Positions 36,535-46,102 are shown, counted from the stretch's first letter. The stretch is 64,000 nt of DNA from Maribacter luteus (GCF_009674825.1 NZ_WKJH01000006.1:62001-126000), one strand, 5' to 3'. The notes: generated by a model not told the origin, from the letters alone. Made by a program: numbers and translations.

Positions 36535-37278
36535 ATGAATCCACTGTATCTGTTTTCGATTATCATCATACTATTTCTATTGGCCGGTATCCGAATAGTC
36601 TATGAATACAAAAGGGCGTTGAAATTCCGATTCGGGAAGTATGTAAGAACGCTTCAACCTGGTTTTCGATGGATCATTCCACTTGTCGAGACCATTCAGG
36701 TGGTCGATGTCAGGGTCATAACCATTAATATCGTTTCTCAAGAAGTTATGACAGAGGACAATGTGCCATGTAGTATCGACGGAGTAGTGTTTTTTAAAAT
36801 AAGCGATCCCGAGAAAGCCGTTTTGGAAGTAGAGGAGTATAATTTTGCCATTACCCAACTTGCCCAAGCGGCATTGCGTGATGTATGTGGTAAGGTAGAA
36901 CTGGACACGATTCTCTCCAAAAGGGAAGAAATGGGCAAGAACATCAAATCTATCGTTGAGACCGAAACCCATCATTGGGGCATTGAAATCATAGATGTAA
37001 AGATCAAGGATATTCAATTACCCGAGAATATGAGACGAATGATGGCCAACCAGGCCGAGGCTGAACGATCCAGAAGGGCAAGGGTCATTTTGGCGGAAGC
37101 AGAAAACCAAGCGGCGGCAAAACTTTTGGAAGCCGGACTTCAAATCGATAAATCACCCTCAGCCATAAAACTAAGGTTGTACCAAACGTTATCGAATATT
37201 GCGGCGGAGAAAAATTCTACCATACTTTTTCCATTTCCTGAAGAAGTCTTACCTAGGCCAAAGAAAAATGAAAATTAA
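36535..37278 (+). CDS. Slipin (SPFH/band 7, stomatin-like) protein
   Basis: 247 residues: N-terminal membrane hairpin (about 3-20), then an SPFH/band 7 domain with YEYKRALKFRFGKYVRTLQPGFRWIIP, VDVRVITINIVSQEVMTEDNVPCSIDGVVFFKI and a coiled-coil AEAERSRRARVILAEAENQAAAKLLEA. These are the signatures of prokaryotic stomatins, which scaffold membrane microdomains; many pair with a NfeD protease, but no nfeD gene is adjacent. It is preceded by a candidate activated promoter of the island type and is monocistronic, facing the convergent lipoprotein gene. Confidence 0.92.
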   Translation: MNPLYLFSIIIILFLLAGIRIVYEYKRALKFRFGKYVRTLQPGFRWIIPLVETIQVVDVRVITINIVSQEVMTEDNVPCSIDGVVFFKISDPEKAVLEVEEYNFAITQLAQAALRDVCGKVELDTILSKREEMGKNIKSIVETETHHWGIEIIDVKIKDIQLPENMRRMMANQAEAERSRRARVILAEAENQAAAKLLEAGLQIDKSPSAIKLRLYQTLSNIAAEKNSTILFPFPEEVLPRPKKNEN

Positions 37279-37359
37279 GGTTTGGCCTTTTATTCCATTG
37301 GTTCATCCGATAGAAAGATTATAGGTCGTGGGTAAATTTTGGTCAATTGGTAACAAGAG

Positions 37360-37869
37360 CTATTCTTTTATACTAACGGTGATCGATGCCCCTTTTTCAT
37401 CCCCAAGAACCATGACCGAAACGTTTTCTTTTTGAGCGGCAAAATGAATTCCGGAGCCAGCTATTGTTGTGAACTTGATAGTGAAGTCTTTTTCTTCCAA
37501 TTTATCCTTGTACGCTTTAATATTGTCTTGGTTTACATCTTCAAATAGGATTGTCCAGCTTTTACCGCCAATCATTTCCTGGGTGTTTACTACTTCAATT
37601 TTGCCCGAGGTGAATTCGGGTACATGGCTAGGGATGTCATTTGGCCAATTTTGGGCAGTGGCATCGGTAGTGAAGGTTCCTTCATCGGTTTTAATTACGA
37701 TTTTTTCATCATCCAAATCTACATCTGCGTCATTGCCAATAGATTTTTCGATAAGCTTTTCCTGGGTTTTTTCCACAGCTTGCTTGCAGGAAAGGAATAG
37801 GACCATTGTTGATAAAAGAAAGGCCATGGATACCAATACCTTTGTTGAATTTGATAACGGATTTTTCAT
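37360..37869 (-). CDS. Hypothetical lipoprotein
   Basis: 169 residues with a lipoprotein signal (LLSTMVLFLSC, Cys28). The mature part has an acidic segment (DADVDLDDEKIVIKTDEG) followed by a small alpha/beta domain with PNDIPSHVPEFTSGKIE. No family is recognised. No island palindrome is seen upstream of its start at 37869. It converges on the slipin gene. Confidence 0.7.
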   Translation of the reverse strand: MKNPLSNSTKVLVSMAFLLSTMVLFLSCKQAVEKTQEKLIEKSIGNDADVDLDDEKIVIKTDEGTFTTDATAQNWPNDIPSHVPEFTSGKIEVVNTQEMIGGKSWTILFEDVNQDNIKAYKDKLEEKDFTIKFTTIAGSGIHFAAQKENVSVMVLGDEKGASITVSIKE

Positions 37870-38132
37870 GAATATGATTTTATATGAATGTGTGTTTTTT
37901 AAAGGAGATAATAGCTAAAGCGACTTTGTAGTTGGATCTTGCTTGTGTTCTTAAGTAATATTTTAAGGTATTCCAGGAAAAGCGGTTTTAAGAATTCATG
38001 ATTGGGTATGATCTGGTGTAAGCAATACACCCAAAAAACTTATTAGCTAAAATTAATTGGGTGCTTTGCTGTTTTTTTGTATACGTAAAAGCATGGTTTC
38101 AAAAGAATTAATGCTCTTGTTAAAGGGCTTGA

Positions 38133-38774
38133 CTACAAGTAGGAATTTAATTTTTTGGTTTCCCATTTGTTGTCTTTCGTTTTGAATATCAGAAGGTCAT
38201 CACCGAACAATTTGGCCCTTAATTCGGGAGTTTCATATCTTCTTTTGGCGGTCAAAATGTGTTCCCTTTCACATATGGGCCATATTATTTCACCGTTTGT
38301 ATTTACGACTACTTCTGTAAAGATATAATCGATCACACCTAGTTTAATTTCATTTTGACCTTGGAACGCCTCCCGAACATAGATACCGACCGCATTTTTA
38401 TGATCGAATTCCGTGATATTCAGGTACTCGGGTTCTATTACGGTTTTACCCGTTTTATCAATGAATCCATAGAAAGGGATATCGTTCACTTTTAGTTTTT
38501 GGATCATGCATAAGCCGTTTTTGAATTTCGGATATCTAATACCCAAAACACCCTCTTTGCTTGCGTCGGCATTGGTATTCCAGACCAAGTCATCCCTGAA
38601 GTCGATGACAAGTTTGGCACTTTCGTCGATAAAGCCCCATTGGTGGCCTATACGAACTGCTGCCATACCTTCACTAAATGGGGCTATTTCATCGTATGAG
38701 GTGTTTTCTGTCTGCGCGTGTACTGCTATGGGAAAGACCAATAGCAATATAAGAAGTGAGTTAATTATTTTCAT
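38133..38774 (-). CDS. WG-repeat protein with signal peptide
   Basis: 213 residues: signal peptide (about 1-20, LVFPIAVHAQ) and two recognisable WG repeats (HQWGFIDESAKLVIDF and FYGFIDKTGKTVIEPEY), the motif of the WG beta-propeller-like family. The C-terminal 70 residues are not repeat-like. Secreted or periplasmic; the repeats usually mediate binding. It starts 26 bases after the DUF2267 gene on the same strand, so it is likely transcribed from the palindrome-bearing promoter at 39307. Confidence 0.82.
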   Translation of the reverse strand: MKIINSLLILLLVFPIAVHAQTENTSYDEIAPFSEGMAAVRIGHQWGFIDESAKLVIDFRDDLVWNTNADASKEGVLGIRYPKFKNGLCMIQKLKVNDIPFYGFIDKTGKTVIEPEYLNITEFDHKNAVGIYVREAFQGQNEIKLGVIDYIFTEVVVNTNGEIIWPICEREHILTAKRRYETPELRAKLFGDDLLIFKTKDNKWETKKLNSYL

Positions 38775-38800
38775 GTTGTTATATTTTAAAATTCGAATTC

Positions 38801-39253
38801 TTAGAACATGATATTGGAATAGATCATGGTTTTCAAATCTTTGGGCAATCCGTCCCTAATATCTTCCATTTCACCTAGTGATATATATTTTCTCAGTAAG
38901 ATAAAAGTGGTGTCTATATACTGTTCCGCAACATCATCGCTATATTCAAAATCGTTGATGGCCGAAACACCATCATGTTTTCTGACCAAATCAATGAAAT
39001 CGGCCATTTTTTTTATTTTGGGACGTTCCTTTCTAATCGTCCACCCATTTACGTAGACGGCTTTTAGGAACATAGGGAATTGCGCTATAAGCTGTAAAGA
39101 TTCCTCGACAGGGATAATATCCCGTAAGGCATGTAAAATTGAAGATAGTATTCTACCTGCTTTATCGGTGTCTTGGCCAAGGTTCATTTCCTTGGTATAG
39201 TTTTTAAGGAAGGTGTTGCCTTCTACTGCGAATTGATTGAAATTTAGTGCCAT
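38801..39253 (-). CDS. DUF2267 family protein
   Basis: 150 residues from the ATG at 39253 (MALNFNQFA); ATG at 39259 is the alternative. The two halves are related: each contains a helix pair like GRILSSILHALRDIIPVEESLQLIAQFPMFL, the DUF2267 repeat. Family members are frequently found with universal stress proteins and Hsp20 in low-oxygen or stationary-phase clusters, which is the context here. No catalytic motif is visible. A perfect palindrome lies 59 bp upstream. Confidence 0.88.
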   Translation of the reverse strand: MALNFNQFAVEGNTFLKNYTKEMNLGQDTDKAGRILSSILHALRDIIPVEESLQLIAQFPMFLKAVYVNGWTIRKERPKIKKMADFIDLVRKHDGVSAINDFEYSDDVAEQYIDTTFILLRKYISLGEMEDIRDGLPKDLKTMIYSNIMF

Positions 39254-39306
39254 GATCATGCTTTTTAGGATTGCATAAAGTTGGCAACTAATAGATTAAT
39301 CGGAAA

Positions 39307-39318
39307 TGACCTAGGTCA
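39307..39318 (-). promoter_or_regulatory. Island operator upstream of DUF2267
   Basis: Palindrome AATGACCTAGGTCATT (core TGAC-CTAG-GTCA), centred 59 bp before the ATG at 39253. The -7 box at the expected position is weak (best: CAACTTTA at 39277-39284, two mismatches). Confidence 0.6.
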
Positions 39319-39364
39319 TTCCAGATGGGTTATTTTAAATCGGAATTATTTGGTTTTGTGGTGT

Positions 39365-40063
39365 TTAAGTAATGTTCAGGGCTATCTCTATCATTTCGTT
39401 GAATGAGGATTCCCTTTCTGCCGCCGTTGACTGCTCCCCGGTAACCAAGGAATCTGAAATGGTTAGTATCGCCAGGGCCTTTACATTGTGTTTTGCCGCA
39501 AGGGTATAAAGACCGGCCGCCTCCATTTCAACACAAAGAACACCATATTTGGCCCATAGTTTATAGGCTTCCTTGTCATCTTCATAAAACTCATCTGCAG
39601 ATAGGACATTACCTGCTTTGATCTGGATATTCTTTTTTCGGGCATATAAGCAGGCGTTCATGAATAGTTCAAAATCGGCAGTGGGTGAGTAATCGGCATT
39701 TACGAAACGGGAATTGTTTATGCCCGATGTGGTAGAAGCCGCCATGGCCAAAACGATGTCACGGATCTTGATGTCTTTTTGGTAAGAACCTGCAGAGCCT
39801 ACCCTGATCAAGTTTTTGGCTCCATATTCACTGATCAGTTCATTGTAATAGATCATGGCCGATGGTATGCCCATACCACTACCTTGAACAGAGATTTTCT
39901 TGCCTTTATATAAGCCGGTGTAACCTAACATTCCGCGCACTTGGTTATAGCATATCGCATCATCCAAGAACGTTTCCGCAATCCATTTGGCACGTAAGGG
40001 ATCGCCTGGCATTAATACTGTTTCTGCGATGTCTCCCTTTAATGCTTCGATGTGTACGCTCAT
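39365..40063 (-). CDS. deoD: Purine-nucleoside phosphorylase
   Basis: 232 residues of the hexameric DeoD family: phosphorolysis of purine (deoxy)nucleosides to base and (deoxy)ribose-1-phosphate. Recognisable are the N-terminal MSVHIEALKGDIAETVLMPGDPLRAKWIAE, the LIRVGSAGSYQ phosphate-site segment and the active-site CVEMEAAGLYTLAAKH with the Glu and Met that bind the ribose, plus the DSLVTGE loop. It lies 11 bases after deoC on the same strand, forming a nucleoside-salvage pair. Complete and of normal length. Confidence 0.95.
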   Translation of the reverse strand: MSVHIEALKGDIAETVLMPGDPLRAKWIAETFLDDAICYNQVRGMLGYTGLYKGKKISVQGSGMGIPSAMIYYNELISEYGAKNLIRVGSAGSYQKDIKIRDIVLAMAASTTSGINNSRFVNADYSPTADFELFMNACLYARKKNIQIKAGNVLSADEFYEDDKEAYKLWAKYGVLCVEMEAAGLYTLAAKHNVKALAILTISDSLVTGEQSTAAERESSFNEMIEIALNIT

Positions 40064-40074
40064 ATTCGATATTA

Positions 40075-40719
40075 TTAATTTGTTGCTGCGATTGCTATTC
40101 CGGATGAGGTGCCTATTCTGGAAACCCCCAAAGAAATATATTTCAGGGCAGTGGCCCTATCTTTTACTCCACCTGAGGCCTTTATTTTTGCCTTGTCACC
40201 AACTACTTCCTTCATCAACTTTACGTCTTCGAAAGTAGCTCCACCAGTACCGAAACCAGTAGAGGTCTTAACGTAATCCGCTTTTGCCTCAACGGCCAAT
40301 TCACAAGCCTTTCTCTTTTCCTCTTGGGTCAAATAACAGGTCTCGATGATCACCTTTAGGACTTTGTCCCCAATGGCTTGTTTTATTTTGGATATTTCCT
40401 GTTTTACCCATTCCGACTTACCTGATTTTAACCAGCCGACATTAATGACCATGTCAATTTCATCGGCCCCGTTCTTTATACCTTCTGAGGCCTCAAAGAC
40501 TTTTGCTTCAGTACTCATGGATCCTAGAGGAAAGCCGATGACTATGGCAAGTTGCACCTTGCTGTTCTTCAATTGTTCTTTTGCCAATTTGGTATAGCAG
40601 CCGTTTACGCAAACTGCTTTGAACCCATATTCTTTGGCCTCTTCGCATAATTTTTCAATATCGGATGGTTGTGCGGTCGCCTTTAATACGGTATGGTCTA
40701 TATAATCTTTGATTTGCAT
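40075..40719 (-). CDS. deoC: Deoxyribose-phosphate aldolase
   Basis: 214 residues. Cleaves 2-deoxyribose-5-phosphate to glyceraldehyde-3-phosphate and acetaldehyde, feeding DNA salvage into central metabolism. The conserved EIDMVINVGWLKSGK and the Schiff-base Lys in DYVKTSTGFGTGGAT are visible, as is IKASGGVKDRATALKYI near the C-terminus with the second conserved Lys. First gene of the deoC-deoD unit; a palindrome and a perfect -7 box precede it. Divergent from the first usp gene. Confidence 0.95.
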   Translation of the reverse strand: MQIKDYIDHTVLKATAQPSDIEKLCEEAKEYGFKAVCVNGCYTKLAKEQLKNSKVQLAIVIGFPLGSMSTEAKVFEASEGIKNGADEIDMVINVGWLKSGKSEWVKQEISKIKQAIGDKVLKVIIETCYLTQEEKRKACELAVEAKADYVKTSTGFGTGGATFEDVKLMKEVVGDKAKIKASGGVKDRATALKYISLGVSRIGTSSGIAIAATN

Positions 40720-40767
40720 GGGAATGAAATGTTTTTTTAATCTGATGGCTCAAATGGAATCCAACCC

Positions 40768-40811
40768 CAAAGATACAAATACAACCATGATGTTTTCTAT
40801 GATATTGGTCA
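40768..40811 (-). promoter_or_regulatory. Island operator and -7 box of deoC-deoD
   Basis: TGAT-ATTG-GTCA at 40800-40811 and a perfect minus-strand box TATCTTTG at 40768-40775; centre spacing 34 bp. The palindrome centre is 86 bp before the deoC start. Confidence 0.62.
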
Positions 40812-40834
40812 TTAAAATTCTTTATGTGATTGGC

Positions 40835-40877
40835 TGATTCATATCATGGACAAACTTTGATTTAGGCTTTACTTTTG
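40835..40877 (+). promoter_or_regulatory. Island operator and -7 box of the usp pair
   Basis: TGAT-TCAT-ATCA at 40835-40846 and a perfect box TACTTTTG at 40870-40877; centre spacing exactly 33 bp. The palindrome centre is 58 bp before the ATG at 40899. Confidence 0.7.
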
Positions 40878-40898
40878 GTTATAATAAAGGTGTTTTTT

Positions 40899-41765
40899 AT
40901 GAAAACAATACTCATACCTACCGATTTTTCAAAAAATGCATGGAACACTATTGCCTACGCAATGGAATTTTTGAAAGAGGAACGTTGTACCTTTTACTTT
41001 CTACATACCTATACACCAGCATTCTATCGAATGGATTATATAATCGGGGGACCTGAATTCAGTGCAATACCGGATAAGGGGGTAGATGATTCGGTACAGG
41101 GGTTGGAAAGGACCTTAGAGGCCGTAAAAGCAAAATTCAATAACCCCAAACATATATATAAAACCATTTCGGCATTCAACGAACTGACCGATGAGATCAG
41201 TGATCTGAACATAAAAAAAGATATAGACCTGATTATTATGGGTACCCAAGGGGCTTCGGGGGTTAAAGAGATTTTTTTGGGTACCAATACGGTTCATGTA
41301 ATAAGAAAAAGTAAGGTGCCGGTTCTTGTGATTCCTTCAGGATATTCGTATCAAGGAATTAAACATGTATTGTTCACAGCGGACTATATTTCGGATTATG
41401 ATAGGAACCAATTGTATGTAGCTATAGAAATCGCTAAGATGTACGATGCGGAAATCACCGTCTTACATATAAAAGAGGAATATGACCTAACAAAGGCCCA
41501 GGAAGAGAACAAAGCACTTCTAGGTCTTTATTTGGCCCAGATTCCCCATGTTTTCAAAGAAGAAAGGGGAACTTACATGCCAGAGGCCATTATTGATTAT
41601 TTAGACCGGAACGATTATGAACTGCTTGTCATGATGAACAGAAAACATTCCTTTTTTGAACGAATGATGAAAAGACAACATGTTGACCAAGTAGGTTTTC
41701 ATGTTCAGATACCGTTCTTGGTTATACCAGATGTTACGAAAAACACCAAAAAGTCCTTACAATGA
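40899..41765 (+). CDS. Universal stress protein, two UspA domains
   Basis: 288 residues from the ATG at 40899 (MKTILIPTDFSKNAW); an upstream in-frame ATG at 40875 would overlap the -7 box. Domain 1 (about 1-145) has the ATP-binding G-x2-G-x9-G-T pattern in MGTQGASGVKEIFLGTN. Domain 2 (about 150-285) is diverged and lacks that pattern. Tandem UspA proteins accompany growth arrest and low-oxygen adaptation in many bacteria. The stop overlaps the next usp start by four bases (ATGA), so the two are translationally coupled. Confidence 0.93.
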   Translation: MKTILIPTDFSKNAWNTIAYAMEFLKEERCTFYFLHTYTPAFYRMDYIIGGPEFSAIPDKGVDDSVQGLERTLEAVKAKFNNPKHIYKTISAFNELTDEISDLNIKKDIDLIIMGTQGASGVKEIFLGTNTVHVIRKSKVPVLVIPSGYSYQGIKHVLFTADYISDYDRNQLYVAIEIAKMYDAEITVLHIKEEYDLTKAQEENKALLGLYLAQIPHVFKEERGTYMPEAIIDYLDRNDYELLVMMNRKHSFFERMMKRQHVDQVGFHVQIPFLVIPDVTKNTKKSLQ

Positions 41766-42607
41766 AAACCGTTCTTTTACCCACCGATTTTTCAGACAAT
41801 GCATGGAATGCCATTTTCACGGCCCTTAAAATTTTCGAGACTGCGGATTGTAATTTTGTGTTATTGAATTCATATGAGCCCAAAATCACGAACCTCTTGG
41901 GGAATAAGAGCAAAGAACGGTTGGGTGTTATTTATGATTCCCTATCAAAAAATTCTAAGGCACAGCTTAAGAAGACCATCGAATATTTGAACACGCACCA
42001 CGAAAGAAACAACCATAGTTTTGAGTTCAAGTCCATCTCGAACAATTTGGAAAGTGCCATCAATGAAGTGGTAGGTGAAAAAGACGTGGACCTTATTGTC
42101 ATGGGTACAAAAGGTGCAACCGGTGCCAAGGAAGTTTTTTTGGGCAGTAATACGGTTCGGGTCATAAAAAAAGTACGTAAGTGCCCCATAATTGCCGTTC
42201 CTGAGGATTATGACTTCAAAAAACTTAAAAAGGTGGTCTTTCCTACAGATTTTACACACACTTACCTTAAGCGGGAACTTAGGCCTTTGGTTGATTTGGT
42301 CAGTTTATGGAAGGCTGAAATATACATTCTTCAAATCGCCCAAGAAAATCAATTGGATGAAGACCAAAGGGAACATATGAAAATGCTGTCCAAATATTTA
42401 AAAGGTGTGGATCATAGCTTCCATACCGTCGAGATGTGGAACAATGTCTCGGAAGCCACAGCGGAATTCGCTAAAAAAAACAATGCTGATTTTATCGCCC
42501 TAATACACTACCCACATACATTTATGGAAAAATTGACAAGGGAACCTGTTGTTCGAAAAATAGGTTTTCACACTAAAATACCTTTGCTCATATTACCGGA
42601 TATTTAG
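41762..42607 (+). CDS. Universal stress protein, two UspA domains (second copy)
   Basis: 281 residues, paralogous to the preceding protein over its full length: MKTVLLPTDFSDNAWNAIF at the start, MGTKGATGAKEVFLGSN as the ATP-binding G-x2-G-x9-G-S motif in domain 1, and a diverged domain 2. The two genes overlap by four bases and clearly arose by tandem duplication. Cytosolic. A 168-base gap with no visible terminator separates it from pta, so some read-through into pta-ackA is possible. Confidence 0.92.
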   Translation: MKTVLLPTDFSDNAWNAIFTALKIFETADCNFVLLNSYEPKITNLLGNKSKERLGVIYDSLSKNSKAQLKKTIEYLNTHHERNNHSFEFKSISNNLESAINEVVGEKDVDLIVMGTKGATGAKEVFLGSNTVRVIKKVRKCPIIAVPEDYDFKKLKKVVFPTDFTHTYLKRELRPLVDLVSLWKAEIYILQIAQENQLDEDQREHMKMLSKYLKGVDHSFHTVEMWNNVSEATAEFAKKNNADFIALIHYPHTFMEKLTREPVVRKIGFHTKIPLLILPDI

Positions 42608-42746
42608 AATTGTTGGTTTCATGTAGGTTTAATTTACTTCTTGTTAAAAAAGGTAATATTATTCTATTGATTTATGGGATAAAGTAATGAAATTCGTTAG
42701 TTTACATAATAAATAAGGTAAATTTCTTTAAAGGTTAGAGAAATCT

Positions 42747-42754
42747 TAAATTTG
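42747..42754 (+). promoter_or_regulatory. Candidate -7 box TAAATTTG of pta-ackA
   Basis: A perfect TAnnTTTG box 22 bases before the ATG at 42776. No TGAY-N4-RTCA palindrome sits 33 bp upstream of its centre, and no clear -33 TTTG is seen. Confidence 0.5.
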
Positions 42755-42775
42755 CCATAAATTTTATCATTGCTA

Positions 42776-44866
42776 ATGAGCAAAGCGATTTATATTGCCA
42801 CTACGGAGCCAAATAGTGGTAAATCAGTAGTTTCCTTAGGTTTAATGCAAATGCTTCTAGGGAAAGCGGCAAAAGTAGGTTATTTCAGACCTATTATAGA
42901 TGACTATCCCAACGGGGCCAAAGACAATCATATTACAACGGTGATTTCCTATTTTAATATTCCCATGGAATATGAGGATGCCTATGCCCTTACCCGGAGT
43001 CAGGTAAATGAAAAGAACAATAAGAACAAAGAAGACGAAGTTCTCGATACGATCATTGAGAAGTACAAGGCAATTGAAAAACGCTTTGATTTCGTTCTCG
43101 TTGAAGGTACCGATTTTTCCAGTGAAGGTTCGATCACCGAATGGGATATAAACGTTCTTATGGCCAAAAACCTTGGTATACCCACCATCATTTTGGCGAG
43201 CGGCGTTGGTAAGACCTTAGGTAAGTTGGTGAACAATCTTTATATGGCCTATGATTCTTTTAAGGATAAAGGTGTCGAGGTACTTATGGTGGTTGCCAAT
43301 AAGGTGCAACCAGAAAATATTGAGATCGTCAGAAAAGGCCTTAAAGCCCAATTGCCGGATAATGTTCTGATAGGAGTGGTTCCTATGAACCCTGTTTTAA
43401 GAAACCCGACCATAAAGGAAATTGTTGAGGTGTTGGATGGGGAAGTGCTTTTCGGCGAAGAATATTTAAATAACCAAGCCGGTCATTTTGGGGTCGGGGC
43501 CATGCAGCTTCGAAACTATTTGACCCATTTGAAAAAAGATGGACTGGTAATTACACCAGGGGATAGGGCAGATATAATCCTTGGGGCGCTACAGGCAAAC
43601 CTATCGGCGAATTATCCGAATGTTTCTGGTGTTATATTAACCGGAAACTTGGTGCCAGAGGATTCAATAATTAAATTGATCGAAGGTTTATCGGATATCG
43701 TTCCTATAGTTTCGGTAAACCAAGGTACATTTTCGATTACCAACAAGATAGGTGCCATTAAACCACGTATCTATGCGGAGAATTTACAGAAAATAACCGC
43801 TTCTATCAATGATTTTTCCAAACACGTTCCCGAAGAAGAGCTTGCTGAAAGGTTGATAACCTTTAAGGCAAAGGGTATTTCTCCCCGAATGTTCCAATAC
43901 AACTTGTTGAGCAGGGCAAAATCGGATATTAAACATATTGTACTGGCAGAAGGTCTTGATGAACGTATATTGAATGCCACAAAACTTTTGGTAGATTCAA
44001 ATGCCGTTAAGATCACCTTGATTGGGGATCCAGAAAAGATAAAAGAGAAGGTTTCCCAAATGGACCTGGATTTGGATTTAAAAAAGGTCAATATAGAAGA
44101 TCCGACTTCATCAGAACATTTTAATGAATATGCAGAAGAGCTTTATAGGCTTAGAAAGCATAAAGGGGTTAATTTGGCCATGGCAGAGGATTTAATGGAA
44201 GATGTTTCCCACTTTGGCACCATGATGGTGCATAAAGGCCATGCCGATGGTATGGTGTCAGGAGCCGTGCATACCACAAAACAAACCATTCTTCCTGCAT
44301 TGCAGTTGATCAAGACCCGCCCGGATGTATCGGTCGTTTCTTCGGTCTTTTTCATGTGTTTGGAGAATCGGGTAACAGTATATGGGGATTGCGCCATTAA
44401 CCCTAACCCTACCGCGGAACAATTGGCAGAGATTGCAATTTCCTCCGCAGAGACCAGTACTGCTTTCGGTATAGAACCGAAGATTGCCATGCTTTCATAT
44501 TCATCAGGGGATTCAGGTGTAGGGGAAGATGTGGATCGTGTGCGTAGGGCTACCAAAATAGCGAAAGAAAGACATCCTGAACTAATACTTGAAGGTCCTA
44601 TTCAGTATGATGCGGCAGTTGATGCCAAGGTAGGTAAGGTTAAATTACCGGACTCCAAGGTAGCAGGTGAAGCCACCGTATTTATTTTTCCAGATCTGAA
44701 TACAGGTAACAATACGTATAAAGCCGTTCAAAGGGAAACAGGGGCATTGGCCATTGGTCCGGTTTTACAAGGACTCAATAAACCTGTAAACGATTTGAGT
44801 AGGGGATGCACCGTAGACGATATTTTCAATACGGTGATCATAACGGCCATACAAGCACAAGATTAA
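42776..44866 (+). CDS. pta: Phosphate acetyltransferase
   Basis: 696 residues from the ATG at 42776 (MSKAIYIATTEPNSGKS); ATG at 42770 would add two residues. It is the long form: an N-terminal P-loop CobB/DUF-like domain (TEPNSGKS), a middle DRTGG domain (about 210-325) and a C-terminal phosphotransacetylase domain (about 370-690) with VHTTKQTILPALQLIKTRP and SYSSGDSGVGEDVDRV. It interconverts acetyl-CoA and acetyl phosphate. It forms an operon with ackA (17-base gap), giving substrate-level ATP and acetate. Confidence 0.95.
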   Translation: MSKAIYIATTEPNSGKSVVSLGLMQMLLGKAAKVGYFRPIIDDYPNGAKDNHITTVISYFNIPMEYEDAYALTRSQVNEKNNKNKEDEVLDTIIEKYKAIEKRFDFVLVEGTDFSSEGSITEWDINVLMAKNLGIPTIILASGVGKTLGKLVNNLYMAYDSFKDKGVEVLMVVANKVQPENIEIVRKGLKAQLPDNVLIGVVPMNPVLRNPTIKEIVEVLDGEVLFGEEYLNNQAGHFGVGAMQLRNYLTHLKKDGLVITPGDRADIILGALQANLSANYPNVSGVILTGNLVPEDSIIKLIEGLSDIVPIVSVNQGTFSITNKIGAIKPRIYAENLQKITASINDFSKHVPEEELAERLITFKAKGISPRMFQYNLLSRAKSDIKHIVLAEGLDERILNATKLLVDSNAVKITLIGDPEKIKEKVSQMDLDLDLKKVNIEDPTSSEHFNEYAEELYRLRKHKGVNLAMAEDLMEDVSHFGTMMVHKGHADGMVSGAVHTTKQTILPALQLIKTRPDVSVVSSVFFMCLENRVTVYGDCAINPNPTAEQLAEIAISSAETSTAFGIEPKIAMLSYSSGDSGVGEDVDRVRRATKIAKERHPELILEGPIQYDAAVDAKVGKVKLPDSKVAGEATVFIFPDLNTGNNTYKAVQRETGALAIGPVLQGLNKPVNDLSRGCTVDDIFNTVIITAIQAQD

Positions 44867-44883
44867 TCCAGTAAAAAATAATA

Positions 44884-46071
44884 ATGAAAGTTTTAATATT
44901 GAATTCGGGAAGTTCATCGATTAAATTTCAATTGATTGAAATGCCCGAAGAAAGAGTGATCTGTTCTGGACTTGTGGAAAGAATCGGGTTGAACGATGCC
45001 GTAATTACCTATAAAACGGATGTGGATAAATATACGCAGACCCTAGCCATTGAGAACCACCATGTTGGTTTGGAAATGGTCGCTGCATATATCATGGATC
45101 CAGAAAAAGGGGTTGTAAAGGATGCGAGTGAAATTGAAGCCGTAGGCCATAGGGTGGTTCACGGTGGCGATGCGTTCTCGGATACCACACTCATAACCTC
45201 AGAAGTAAAAGATAAAATAAAGCAATTCGAGAATTTGGCACCGTTGCACAATCCCCATAACTTAAAGGGTATTGAAATTGCAGAGGATATTTTTCCAAAA
45301 GCGAAACAGATTGCGGTTTTTGATACGGCCTTTTTCCAGACCATTCCCGTAATGGCCCGTAAATATGCCATACCAAATAAATTCTATTCGGAGCATGATA
45401 TAAAAATGTACGGCTTTCATGGTACCAGTCATAAGTATGTGAGTGAAAAAGCCAAAGAATATTTAAAATCTTCTACACGAAATATCATTTCCGTTCACCT
45501 CGGTAATGGCTGCAGTATTACCGCATTGAAAGATGGCAAAAGTATTGATCATAGCCTCGGATTCGCACCGAGTAACGGTCTGATCATGGGGTCACGAAGT
45601 GGTGATATAGACCATTCCTTGATTTTTTACTTGGTAAATGACCTAGGGTACGATTTAGATACGGTAAATAAAATGCTTATCAATGAGAGTGGTATGTTGG
45701 GCCTTACCGGTTATAGTGACCTAAGGGATATTGAAGCCGAGGCAGAGAAAGGAAATAAAGAATGTCAACTGGCACTGGATATGAATGTTTACCGAATCAA
45801 AAAATATATTGGTTCATATGTAGCGGCTCTTAACGGTTTGGATGCCATTATATTCACTGCTGGTATAGGTGAGAATTCTGACTATATCAGAGGCCATGTG
45901 TGTAAGGATATGGATTATTTCGGCATTGCGTTGGATGAAACCAAAAATGGGGTAAGATCAAAGGAAATTCGTGAAATAAACTTGCCTACTTCAAAGGTTA
46001 AGGTTTTGGTTATACCTACCAATGAAGAACTTGAGATTGCCAAACAGAGTTATGAACTACTCCATTCTTAA
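44884..46071 (+). CDS. ackA: Acetate kinase
   Basis: 395 residues. Converts acetyl phosphate and ADP to acetate and ATP. Signatures are the N-terminal VLILNSGSSSIKFQLIE, HRVVHGGDAF, the phosphate-binding VHLGNGCSITALKDGKSIDHSLGFAPSNGLIMGSRSGDID, and FTAGIGENS near the end. Length is standard for the ASKHA family enzyme. Cotranscribed with pta, and followed by a bidirectional terminator. Confidence 0.96.
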   Translation: MKVLILNSGSSSIKFQLIEMPEERVICSGLVERIGLNDAVITYKTDVDKYTQTLAIENHHVGLEMVAAYIMDPEKGVVKDASEIEAVGHRVVHGGDAFSDTTLITSEVKDKIKQFENLAPLHNPHNLKGIEIAEDIFPKAKQIAVFDTAFFQTIPVMARKYAIPNKFYSEHDIKMYGFHGTSHKYVSEKAKEYLKSSTRNIISVHLGNGCSITALKDGKSIDHSLGFAPSNGLIMGSRSGDIDHSLIFYLVNDLGYDLDTVNKMLINESGMLGLTGYSDLRDIEAEAEKGNKECQLALDMNVYRIKKYIGSYVAALNGLDAIIFTAGIGENSDYIRGHVCKDMDYFGIALDETKNGVRSKEIREINLPTSKVKVLVIPTNEELEIAKQSYELLHS

Positions 46072-46102
46072 GTAGCTTTATTTTTTATTCCGTAAAATAC
46101 CT

